Positions 1-6,554 of a stretch of DNA of 35,139 nucleotides are shown here, piece after piece. The stretch is taken from positions 1 to 35,139 of the forward strand of contig DAOLWP010000004.1 of NCBI GenBank assembly GCA_035421265.1, read 5' to 3'. A program made the translations under genes and the position numbers. This DNA is from UBA6220 sp937870835. GTDB lineage: Bacteria > Patescibacteriota > Minisyncoccia > Minisyncoccales > Minisyncoccaceae. Under the pieces are notes generated by a model. That model did no database searches, had not been told where the DNA came from, and was given only the letters and a program-made list of their open reading frames with translations. Each line of letters starts with the position of its first letter. Within the stretch, counting starts at the first letter, position 1.

Positions 1-168
1 CCCTCTGTCCCCTTGTATATCAATTATTGACATTGCTTGCCCCCGGGCAATAGCGCGATAATAATTTCCCTGCTTAATTTGTAAATTGAAAAGGCGGGAT
101 AAGACGATTCCACCCGCCGCAATAATAAAAAATAAAATTAAATTAATTCGCCAATTTTTTACATTCAT
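1..168 (-). CDS. ftsI: Class B penicillin-binding protein (FtsI-like), N-terminal fragment cut by window edge
   Basis: The first 56 codons of a gene that runs off the left edge; it starts with ATG at 168. The peptide has a short basic start (MNVKNW), one hydrophobic helix (about residues 8-25), then LSRLFNLQIKQGNYYRAIA and a DxxGDRG-like segment. That order (membrane anchor, 'RLxxLQ', then 'RGxIxDRxG') is how class B transpeptidases such as FtsI/PbpB begin. Its place directly after the ftsL-like gene in the mraZ-rsmH-ftsL-ftsI order of dcw clusters supports FtsI, which cross-links septal peptidoglycan. The transpeptidase domain lies outside the window, so catalytic residues cannot be checked. 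Confidence 0.8.
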   Translation of the reverse strand, partial: MNVKNWRINLILFFIIAAGGIVLSRLFNLQIKQGNYYRAIARGQAMSIIDIQGDRG

Positions 169-178
169 ATATAATAGA

Positions 179-481
179 CTATTTAGCTGCTAAAACATCA
201 TTCGGAAGAACAAGGTAATCTATTGTATCTATTTTATTATAGCCGTTTTGTAATATTTTTTCTTCAAAATTAACTAAATTTTGACTTTGAGATACTGCCA
301 CTCGTAAATCTGAATTTTCTTTCTTTAAGTTTGAAATTTTTTCTTTCGTTTGGCTAATATTATAATCTAATTGAATAAATTCGGCCATTTGAAAAATATA
401 CAAACACAAGCAACTAAAAGCAATAACAACAATAAACAAAATTTTAGTTACATTTTTTGATTTTGATTTTTTTCTTGACAT
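179..481 (-). CDS. ftsL: FtsL-like cell division protein
   Basis: A 100-residue bitopic membrane protein. A lysine-rich cytoplasmic tail (about residues 2-13) is followed by one hydrophobic helix (about 14-36) and a predicted coiled coil (about 40-75, with repeated K, E, L and S). This is the layout of FtsL/DivIC proteins, which link FtsQ/DivIB to the FtsW-FtsI synthase at the septum. Sequence alone is weakly conserved in this family, so the call rests on topology and on position between rsmH and the ftsI-like gene. Its start overlaps the end of rsmH by 34 bases, suggesting translational coupling. It could also be called a septum formation initiator (DivIC) protein. Confidence 0.72.
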   Translation of the reverse strand: MSRKKSKSKNVTKILFIVVIAFSCLCLYIFQMAEFIQLDYNISQTKEKISNLKKENSDLRVAVSQSQNLVNFEEKILQNGYNKIDTIDYLVLPNDVLAAK

Positions 482-1344
482 TTTATTATGGCTCTTAATT
501 TTGCCCCTCGCGCCCGAGGATTTTTAATAATTTCTTCTTCAGAAGCAATGATAGGCTTTTTGGTTATTATTTTTATTTGTTTTTCTTTTTCTTGATTCTT
601 AAAAAAATTTTTTACTATTCTATCTTCTAATGAATGAAAAGATATTATGGCTAATCGCCCGCCCGGTTTAAGAATTCTTACAGCTTGAGGAAGGGCAATT
701 TTTAAGTTTTCTAATTCTTGGTTTGCTTCAATCCTAATTGCTTGAAAGGTTCGGGTAGCAAAATGCGTTTTACTATATTGATATTTGGCTGGTACAGCTT
801 GACGAATTATCTCTACTAAATCAAAAGTGGTTTTCAACGGCTTGGTTTTTCTTGCTTTAATAATTGCTTTAGCAATTTTTCTGGAAAACTTTTCTTCTCC
901 ATACTCTCTAATAATTTTTTCTAACCTCTCTTCATCATAAGAATTAAGAATTTTCTCAGCAGTATTTTCTGTGTTTCCATAAGTCATAATAAGCGGCTCA
1001 TTGCGATTAAAACTAAATCCTTTTCCACTCTCTTCAATTTGGAAAGACGACATTCCTAAATCAAACAATACTCCGGCGACATCTTTAAATTTCTTTTCAA
1101 TAATAATTTTTTCTAATTCTGCATAAGACCTATTGACTACCTCTAATCGTTCAATGTTTTGTTTAAGGATGTTTTCATAAATTTGGAAGTCCCATTCAAT
1201 ACCTAAAACTTTTCCATTCGGCGCTATTTTTTTTAATATTTCTTTAGTGTGCCCTCCGCCATTTATGGTGCAATCAACAAAATTTTCATTTTTTTGCGGA
1301 TTAAGGCACGCTATTGTTTCTTTAAGCAATACAGGGATATGCAT
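448..1344 (-). CDS. rsmH: 16S rRNA (cytosine1402-N4)-methyltransferase RsmH (MraW)
   Basis: A 298-residue SAM-dependent methyltransferase that methylates N4 of C1402 in the 16S rRNA decoding centre. It begins HIPVLLKETIACL and has the SAM-binding DCTINGGGHT segment (about residues 24-33), FDLGMSS (about 94-100) and the C-terminal IISFHSLEDRIVK block typical of the family. Length is close to the usual 300-310 residues. It starts one base after the mraZ stop and overlaps the downstream ftsL-like gene, so the three are almost certainly one transcript. The C-terminal tail is short and lysine/glutamine-rich. Confidence 0.95.
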   Translation of the reverse strand: MHIPVLLKETIACLNPQKNENFVDCTINGGGHTKEILKKIAPNGKVLGIEWDFQIYENILKQNIERLEVVNRSYAELEKIIIEKKFKDVAGVLFDLGMSSFQIEESGKGFSFNRNEPLIMTYGNTENTAEKILNSYDEERLEKIIREYGEEKFSRKIAKAIIKARKTKPLKTTFDLVEIIRQAVPAKYQYSKTHFATRTFQAIRIEANQELENLKIALPQAVRILKPGGRLAIISFHSLEDRIVKNFFKNQEKEKQIKIITKKPIIASEEEIIKNPRARGAKLRAIIKCQEKNQNQKM

Positions 1345-1345
1345 T

Positions 1346-1777
1346 TTATAAACCGAATTCTTTTAAGTTATTTGAAATTTTATCAAGGTCAGGACTATAA
1401 TTTTTCCATTTTTCTTCATTCCACAATTCAATATGGTCATTTAAACCGATAATAATTATATTTTTATTTAACTCAGCATATTCTTTTAAGTAATCTGGAA
1501 TTAAAATTCTGCCAGCTGAATCTAATTTAACGTCCATTGCTGAACCAACAACGCTTCTTTTCATCTCTCGGGTAGCTGGGTCAAAATAAGGCAAACGGTT
1601 AACTAAATCTAAGAAATGTTCCCATTCTTTTTGGGGATACAAATATAAACAGCCCTCAAATCCTTTTGTTAAAACGCCTCCTTGTTTCCCTCCTTGTTTC
1701 AAAGAATTTCTAAATTTAGTAGGAATGCCCACTCTTTTTTTATCATCAATTATATAACTATATTGACCGATAATCAT
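1346..1777 (-). CDS. mraZ: Transcriptional regulator and division-cluster protein MraZ
   Basis: A DNA-binding protein with two SpoVT/AbrB-like (MraZ) repeats. MraZ forms a ring and represses its own dcw operon. Visible motifs are IDDKKRVGIPTKFR in the first half and LDSAGRILIPDYLKEYA in the second, the paired family signatures. I chose ATG at 1777 (143 residues, MIIGQYSY); a longer reading from TTG at 1786 would add MCT, which has no family support. Neither start has a Shine-Dalgarno sequence. It is the first gene of the mraZ-rsmH-ftsL-ftsI cluster, preceded by a consensus promoter and tandem repeats that match MraZ boxes, so autoregulation is likely. Confidence 0.93.
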   Translation of the reverse strand: MIIGQYSYIIDDKKRVGIPTKFRNSLKQGGKQGGVLTKGFEGCLYLYPQKEWEHFLDLVNRLPYFDPATREMKRSVVGSAMDVKLDSAGRILIPDYLKEYAELNKNIIIIGLNDHIELWNEEKWKNYSPDLDKISNNLKEFGL

Positions 1778-1796
1778 TGTACACAAATAAAATTAA

Positions 1797-1826
1797 TTAT
1801 CCACACTTTTTCCCACTTATCAACAC
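1797..1826 (-). promoter_or_regulatory. Three tandem 10-bp MraZ-box repeats
   Basis: Read on the minus strand, three adjacent 10-base units lie in the mraZ leader: GTGTTGATAA (1826-1817), GTGGGAAAAA (1816-1807) and GTGTGGATAA (1806-1797). Further GTGG-type copies sit at 1829-1834, at 1842-1847 (inside the promoter spacer), and upstream at about 1880-1890 and 1898-1910. Known MraZ operators are direct repeats of TGGGN or AAAGTG-type cores at a 10-base period, so this array fits an autorepressor site. Binding is inferred. Confidence 0.75.
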
Positions 1827-1835
1827 TCTGCCACT

Positions 1836-1864
1836 ATTTTATCCCACCTTAATATGCTTGTCAA
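1836..1864 (-). promoter_or_regulatory. Sigma-70 promoter of the mraZ operon
   Basis: On the minus strand TTGACA (1864-1859) is followed by a 17-base spacer and TAAAAT (1841-1836). This is a near-consensus housekeeping promoter. Transcription would start near 1829, giving a leader of about 50 bases that carries the MraZ-box repeats before the ATG at 1777. Confidence 0.8.
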
Positions 1865-1943
1865 CCCCCAACTATATAATTATCCCCACTTTTTGAACTT
1901 CTCCACATTTAGCTAATTTTTATATTAATAATAAGTTAATACT

Positions 1944-1975
1944 AAAAAACCGCCTTGTGTTTTATTAAGACGGTT
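1944..1975 (-). terminator. Intrinsic terminator of the ClpC-like operon
   Basis: Minus-strand RNA forms AACCGUCUU/AAGGCGGUU (1975-1967 with 1956-1948, one G-U pair) around a 10-base loop, followed by six U (1949-1944). It lies 19 bases past the stop of the AAA+ gene and insulates it from the mraZ promoter. Confidence 0.8.
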
Positions 1976-1993
1976 GATGTTTATAATTTTAGT

Positions 1994-4522
1994 TTATAAT
2001 AATTCTATAGAAAAAGTATTAGGATTAATCTTAAAGTTAGAACCCGGACCAATTTTATCAGCTAATAAGGCTTGAGCAATAATATTTTCAACTTTATCTT
2101 GAATAATTCTGTTCATTTCTCGAGCGCCAAAAATTGGATTAAAACCTAAGATTGCCACTTTTTTTGTAAGCTCCTCGGTAATAATAAAATTTATTTTTTT
2201 AGATTTTAAATTTTTAGCAATTTTGTTTAATTGTAGTTGAGCAATTTGGAACAAATCAGATTGCGTTAAAGATTTAAAAACAATTACTCCATCAAATCGG
2301 TTTATAAACTCAGGACGAAAAATATTATTCGCAAAAATATAATCTAACAAATCTTTTTTAATTTCCGGAATTTGTTTATTTAATTTTAAAGCTTCTAAAA
2401 TAACTTTATAGCCTGCGTTGCTTGTAGCAATAATGATAGTATTAGAAAAACTAACCTTAACCCCAAAATTATCATTAATATATCCTTCATCTAAAACTTG
2501 AAGAAAAAGATTAAGAATGTCGGGATATGCCTTTTCTATTTCATCTAATAACACCAGAGAAAATGGATTATCCCTCACCGCTGTAGTTAAAATTCCGTTT
2601 TGAGTTTCTGAACCCAATAAGCGAGGAATGTCATCTACTCGCTGGAATTCTGACATATCCAAACGAATCATTCTATCTTCGGAACCAAAATAAATTTCTG
2701 CTAAAGCTTTGGCTGTTTCAGTTTTACCGACACCAGTTGGACCTAAAAATAGAAAACTTCCCATTGGTCCCTTGCCAGTATTAATACCAGCGCGAGCACG
2801 GCGCATAGCCGATGAAATTTCACGAATAGCCTCATCTTGGCTAATAACCCGTTTATGTAAAGCTGATTCTAAATTTAAAAGAATTTCTTTTTCTTGACTC
2901 TTAACTCTTCCCAATGGAATTTTAGTTTTTTGAGATAAAATCTCATCAATGTGCTCTGGTAAAATAAGTTTTATATCTGAGTGTTTAGAACTATAAGTAA
3001 AAGCATCTTGTAATAACGAAATAGCTTTTTGCGGAAACGGCGCAGAAACATATTTACCAGATACTTCTATAATTTCTTTAAGAGCTTGATAAGTAATAAA
3101 TTTTTCATATTCTTTTTCTAATCCAAAAACCATATTTTCTAAAATAAGCATTGTTTCTTCCGGAGATAATTCAGGAACTTCTACTTTTTCAAAAAGATTT
3201 AAAATAGCTGGTTTTGCTTCTATATATTTATGCAATCCTTGAGGAGTAGTTAAACAAATTAATTGCAACCGAGGATCGCTTAAATAAGGAGTTAATATTC
3301 CTGATATATCAGTAATTCCCGCCTTTCTTTCTGCTCCTAAAAAATCATGAAAGTCATTAAGAATTAAAACAACATTGCCGGCAGATAGGGCTTCCTTAAA
3401 ACACTGATTAATAACTGCCTCAGTATCTTCCAAAGAATTTACGCTTGCTGAGAGAGCGACTAAATCTAATTGTAAAAATCTTTTATAATTCAATTCAGAT
3501 GAACATTGTCCCTGAATTGATTTTCTAATAATAGTATGAATAATATTTTTACGGCCAACCCCGGCTTCGCCCACCAATAAAACATTGCGCGGACCTTTTC
3601 TTGTTAAAATTTTTTCGGTTAATTCTACTTCTTCATTGTGCCCAATAACTTCTTCGTATCCTCTTTGCCTTAAATTACTTGACCAATCAATGGCAAATTT
3701 ATCTAAAGTAACAGTATAACCATAAGACAAATCACTGCCAATTGAACCATACTTAATAAGGTTTTCAAAAGAGCCAAATTCTCTATCTTTTTTAATTTTA
3801 GTATTGATGGATTCTATCCACCAAGAAATATTTTCTATATCTTCACGCCCCATTTCTAAAGAAATTAATGTTTTTTGAAATAATGGTTCAATATCAGCCA
3901 AAGCAGCTAACAAATCTCCTTCTTTTATTCTATCTCCTTTTCTTTTTAATGATGACTGCACCGCTTCAAAAATAATAGAATCAAATTTATCTGAATCATT
4001 ATCCAAATTATTTTTTATATTTTCTTCAAGCTGGTCCTTAAAATCATAAAACGATAATCCTGTCCTCCCAAATATAAAAATTATCTTTTGATTCTTTTCA
4101 TCTAATAATTCATAAAGTAAAATTGTAGAAGTTGGCGTGCTTAAATTAAATTTTTCTGCTTGCTTAAAAGCACGAACAATCGCTTTAGCAGAATTATAAT
4201 TAAGCCATTCAGCTAAATTAGCATTTTTATCATTAACAGCTTCGGCTAAATTTTTATATTGAGAAGGAATTGGTTTTTTAAGTGAGTGTTCAAAAAAATT
4301 ATTTAAAATTTGCAGCCAAACCCATAAAGAAAATATTATTAAACCAATTCCAAGCAATAAATTTTTAGTAGAACTTGGTAAATTTTGATTTAGGGTTAAT
4401 AAAAATATTAATATAAGAACAATAAATAAGATTAATAAAATATTTTTTATAACTGCTAAAACCCGAAAGTTATTTTCGGATTGAATAGTTTGGTAAATTT
4501 CAGTTTGTTTTAAGTTAAACAT
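1994..4522 (-). CDS. Membrane-anchored ClpC/ClpB-like AAA+ ATPase with degenerate first ATPase domain
   Basis: 842 residues. Two hydrophobic helices (about 22-44 and 54-76) anchor the N-terminus. A ClpN-like helical region (about 88-250) precedes ATPase domain 1 (about 290-520) and domain 2 (about 545-842). Domain 2 looks active: Walker A GPTGVGKT (594-601), Walker B LVLLDE (D660, E661), arginine finger FRPEFINR (R742) and sensor 2 GAR (799-801). Domain 1 is degraded: the P-loop reads GEAGVGRK (318-325) instead of GxxGxGK[ST], Walker B has N389-D390 where D-E is usual, and the usual ERRF arginine pair reads LNLF. The ClpC middle coiled coil is absent, and I see no [LIV]G[FL] ClpP-docking loop after TSNAG. 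Function is inferred: a membrane-tethered unfoldase or disaggregase. Its start overlaps the upstream membrane-protein gene by 8 bases. Confidence 0.85.
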   Translation of the reverse strand: MFNLKQTEIYQTIQSENNFRVLAVIKNILLILFIVLILIFLLTLNQNLPSSTKNLLLGIGLIIFSLWVWLQILNNFFEHSLKKPIPSQYKNLAEAVNDKNANLAEWLNYNSAKAIVRAFKQAEKFNLSTPTSTILLYELLDEKNQKIIFIFGRTGLSFYDFKDQLEENIKNNLDNDSDKFDSIIFEAVQSSLKRKGDRIKEGDLLAALADIEPLFQKTLISLEMGREDIENISWWIESINTKIKKDREFGSFENLIKYGSIGSDLSYGYTVTLDKFAIDWSSNLRQRGYEEVIGHNEEVELTEKILTRKGPRNVLLVGEAGVGRKNIIHTIIRKSIQGQCSSELNYKRFLQLDLVALSASVNSLEDTEAVINQCFKEALSAGNVVLILNDFHDFLGAERKAGITDISGILTPYLSDPRLQLICLTTPQGLHKYIEAKPAILNLFEKVEVPELSPEETMLILENMVFGLEKEYEKFITYQALKEIIEVSGKYVSAPFPQKAISLLQDAFTYSSKHSDIKLILPEHIDEILSQKTKIPLGRVKSQEKEILLNLESALHKRVISQDEAIREISSAMRRARAGINTGKGPMGSFLFLGPTGVGKTETAKALAEIYFGSEDRMIRLDMSEFQRVDDIPRLLGSETQNGILTTAVRDNPFSLVLLDEIEKAYPDILNLFLQVLDEGYINDNFGVKVSFSNTIIIATSNAGYKVILEALKLNKQIPEIKKDLLDYIFANNIFRPEFINRFDGVIVFKSLTQSDLFQIAQLQLNKIAKNLKSKKINFIITEELTKKVAILGFNPIFGAREMNRIIQDKVENIIAQALLADKIGPGSNFKINPNTFSIELL

Positions 4523-4901
4523 AATTAAAAATTAACTTAAACCCATATATAATTCCAATAATAATTAAAAATGGCAAAGCTATCCAAATTAATAAAGCTG
4601 ATAGACCAATAACCAAAACTAAAATTTCAAATATCACAAACATTATCAAAAGAAAAACTCTCATTAAAAAACCAATGGCAATAGCAATTAAATTGCCCAT
4701 AACCACATTTATAAAATTCTCTAGATCAAATCCTCTTTCAAATTGCATTGTTTCTTTTTTCCACGGCGCAAATAAAGAAAAAATTAAATCTTTAGCTGAA
4801 AAATAATAAACTCCGCTCGCTAAAAAGTTGCCTATAATACTAATAATCTGCTTGGTCTTTTGAATATAGTGCCACGAAAGATATTTTAATCCTAAATTCA
4901 T
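4515..4901 (-). CDS. Small polytopic membrane protein of unknown function
   Basis: 128 residues, not recognised as a named family. A mixed N-terminal part (1-65) contains one moderately hydrophobic stretch (about 18-36) and a charged segment with FAPWKKE and RGFDLENF. The C-terminal half is almost entirely hydrophobic (about 68-127), enough for two or three membrane helices. It overlaps the downstream AAA+ gene by 8 bases and the upstream membrane-protein gene by 4 bases (ATGA). The three genes therefore look translationally coupled, and this protein is a plausible partner of the membrane-anchored ATPase. That partnership is inference from context. Confidence 0.7.
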   Translation of the reverse strand: MNLGLKYLSWHYIQKTKQIISIIGNFLASGVYYFSAKDLIFSLFAPWKKETMQFERGFDLENFINVVMGNLIAIAIGFLMRVFLLIMFVIFEILVLVIGLSALLIWIALPFLIIIGIIYGFKLIFNYV

Positions 4902-5203
4902 TTAATTCTTTTTAAGATTACTTTATATAAGCCTTCTAAAAAATCGCCGCCAGCATACCCAATAATAAAAGCAATGGCTGGAGATATAAAAGATATTCCT
5001 TCAATTGTAATAGCTGATTCTTTTACAGCAATAGCGGTTAAAAGCCCAACAACGGCCGAGATAAATGCCATTAAGAAAAAATAAGGAATATTAAAAGACG
5101 GATTTTTATAAGAATAAGAACTTTCTTTTTTTAGAAATCCAACCAGCCCTCTTACTGCTCCTCCGCCAAATCCAGCAATAAGAATTGATATAAAAAAATT
5201 CAT
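4898..5203 (-). CDS. Small glycine-rich membrane protein of unknown function
   Basis: 101 residues, not recognised. It has three hydrophobic stretches: residues 1-24 (with GFGGGAVRG), about 40-62, and about 70-90 (with IGYAGGDFLEG), and a basic C-terminus (ILKRIK). The small-residue GxxxG-like patterns suggest packed membrane helices. It is the first gene of the three-gene membrane/AAA+ operon and shares ATGA with the next gene; its stop is TGA, which confirms UGA as a stop in this genome. A promoter-like sequence lies about 75-105 bases upstream. Confidence 0.68.
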   Translation of the reverse strand: MNFFISILIAGFGGGAVRGLVGFLKKESSYSYKNPSFNIPYFFLMAFISAVVGLLTAIAVKESAITIEGISFISPAIAFIIGYAGGDFLEGLYKVILKRIK

Positions 5204-5278
5204 AAATTTAAGTATTATATTTAATTAATATTTTTTAGCTTTATAACAGACAAAACAAAAACTATTTTATTAATTATT

Positions 5279-5308
5279 ATTATACTCTTTTAAGATGGAA
5301 AAAGCCAA
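5279..5308 (-). promoter_or_regulatory. Candidate promoter of the membrane/AAA+ operon
   Basis: Minus strand TTGGCT (5308-5303), 18-base spacer, then a perfect TATAAT (5284-5279). The -35 match is only 4 of 6, so this is tentative. It lies between uppS and the first membrane-protein gene in an otherwise featureless AT-rich gap of about 120 bases. Confidence 0.4.
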
Positions 5309-5324
5309 TAAAAATCAATTATTT

Positions 5325-6023
5325 TTAAGATCCTTTGCGTCTTTGGCGGTTAACATAGTTTAAAACTATTTTCTCAAATTCTTTAGGAGTAAAGGCTGGA
5401 AAATATATTGAGCTAAATTCAAGTTGCGAATAAGCAGCATCCCACATCATAAATCCAGCTGATAAATGGGGATCACCATCTGTTCCGGTCCGAATAATTA
5501 AATCTACAGGCGGTAAATCTTTTGTCCAAAGATTTTCTTTAATAGTTTTTTCAGTGACATTTTTTTTAGATTCTTGAATTTTTTTTATACATTCTATCAT
5601 TTCATCAGTACCATTATAAGCCATCAAAAAAGTTAAATAATATTTATTATATAATTTAGTTTTTAAGATTACATCTTCCATTGGCTTCACTGTTGATTGG
5701 GGAAACATTTCTCTCCATCGGCCAAAAATTTGCACCTTTACTTGATTTTGACTTACTCGTTTATCTTGAAGAAAGCGTGTAAATTGTTGTTCAAAAATCT
5801 TAAAAAGATAATTAACTTCAGTTTTGCTTCTTTTAATAATATTATCCATTGAGCTTCCCCAAAAAGTAAAATATGTTATTTGCAATTCTAATGCTTTTTC
5901 TAAAATTTTTTCAAAAGCTAAAACACCTTTCTGGTGTCCCATAAAAACAGGTAAATTTTTCTGCCGAGCCCATCGCCTATTGCCGTCAGGGATTAAAGCA
6001 ATGTGTTTAGGTAAATTAGACAT
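5325..6023 (-). CDS. uppS: Isoprenyl transferase, UppS family (divergent)
   Basis: 232 residues, a cis-prenyltransferase that would extend farnesyl diphosphate with isopentenyl diphosphate to make the C55 lipid carrier for cell-wall precursors. The N-terminal HIALIPDGNRRWA (Asp13 in the diphosphate/Mg site) and the C-terminal DLIIRTGTDGD...SAGFMMWDAAYSQLEF carry the family pattern. Some usual motifs are altered: the FSTENW-type segment reads FWGSSMDNIIKRSKTEV, and the NYGGRxEI-type segment reads AYNGTDEM. It may therefore belong to a distinct CPR or archaeal-like branch, and product chain length cannot be read from sequence. Its ATG overlaps the end of the small membrane-protein gene by 8 bases. 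Confidence 0.88.
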   Translation of the reverse strand: MSNLPKHIALIPDGNRRWARQKNLPVFMGHQKGVLAFEKILEKALELQITYFTFWGSSMDNIIKRSKTEVNYLFKIFEQQFTRFLQDKRVSQNQVKVQIFGRWREMFPQSTVKPMEDVILKTKLYNKYYLTFLMAYNGTDEMIECIKKIQESKKNVTEKTIKENLWTKDLPPVDLIIRTGTDGDPHLSAGFMMWDAAYSQLEFSSIYFPAFTPKEFEKIVLNYVNRQRRKGS

Positions 6024-6171
6024 TTTTTTCTATTATAATATTAGGTTTAAAATCCGCTCGAGCGCTTAAATAGCCCCACCCAAAAGACAATAAGGCAATT
6101 AATATAACTGCTAAAGCTAAAATAATATCGGCTTGATTTTTTTTGACAAAATTAGTTATTTTTGTTAACAT
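6016..6171 (-). CDS. 51-residue single-helix membrane protein
   Basis: A small open frame, ATG at 6171 and TAA at 6016-6018. The protein starts MLTKITNFVKKNQADII, has one hydrophobic helix (about residues 15-36, including the small-residue run SFGWGYLSA), and ends in a polar tail, EKNV. The overlap of 8 bases with the uppS start and the lack of any other gene here support it as real and translated with uppS. Short proteins with a basic amphipathic lead and one helix are common in CPR genomes, and some resemble the anchor part of longer proteins, so this could be a truncated anchor. No function is assigned. Confidence 0.6.
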   Translation of the reverse strand: MLTKITNFVKKNQADIILALAVILIALLSFGWGYLSARADFKPNIIIEKNV

Positions 6172-6242
6172 TGTCTTAATAAATAAATTATAATGCTTGG
6201 TTTTAATTAATAATTATTATATTAAACCAGTAAAATTAAAAA

Positions 6243-6527
6243 ATGTCAAAAACTAAAGCTGCAGGAACAAGCCGTTTAGGCCGTGATTCCCAGCCCAAAT
6301 ATTTGGGTGTCAAACTTTATAGCGGAGAAAAGGCTAAAATTGGTTCAATTATTATCCGACAAAGAGGCAGTAAATTCATTCCCGGATTAAACACTCGCAA
6401 AGGAAAAGATGATACTATTTATGCCGTTAAAGAAGGGATTGTCTCTTTCTCCACTAAACAAAAAAAACGTTTTGATGGGTCATCTAAATTAGTAAAGGTA
6501 GTTAATGTCAATGTTAAAGAAAAATAA
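6243..6527 (+). CDS. rpmA: 50S ribosomal protein bL27
   Basis: 94 residues, the only plus-strand gene in the window. The sequence KAAGTSRLGRDSQPKYLGVK followed by SIIIRQRGSKFIPG matches the bL27 core. bL27 reaches the peptidyl-transferase centre with its N-terminus; here the mature start would be SKTKAAG, close to the usual AHKKAGG, with no cleavable Firmicutes-type extension. It is not next to rplU (bL21), its usual partner. It is divergent from the uppS transcript across a 71-base AT-rich gap and convergent with pyrG. The gap contains TGGTTTTAAT and ATTAAACCA (about 6206-6231), an imperfect inverted repeat near a weak TATATT. Confidence 0.93.
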   Translation: MSKTKAAGTSRLGRDSQPKYLGVKLYSGEKAKIGSIIIRQRGSKFIPGLNTRKGKDDTIYAVKEGIVSFSTKQKKRFDGSSKLVKVVNVNVKEK

Positions 6528-6554
6528 AAAAACGGGTTAAAAATCCTGTTTTTT
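6527..6554. terminator. Bidirectional terminator between rpmA and pyrG
   Basis: A 10-base stem (AAAAAACGGG with TCCTGTTTTTT, one G-T pair; 6527-6536 and 6545-6554) around an 8-base loop. The A-run on one side and T-run on the other give U-tracts in both directions. It overlaps the stop codons of both convergent genes (rpmA TAA at 6525-6527, pyrG stop at 6553-6555). Confidence 0.75.

Noticed and set aside
1778..1786. TTG start for mraZ adding MCT
   Set aside because: The family begins with the M-IGxY segment, which matches ATG at 1777; the three extra residues have no support.
4898..4901. UGA recoded as glycine (Gracilibacteria-like code)
   Set aside because: TGA ends several genes in ATGA overlaps (4898, 8678, 18826), and no conserved family needs to read through an in-frame TGA.
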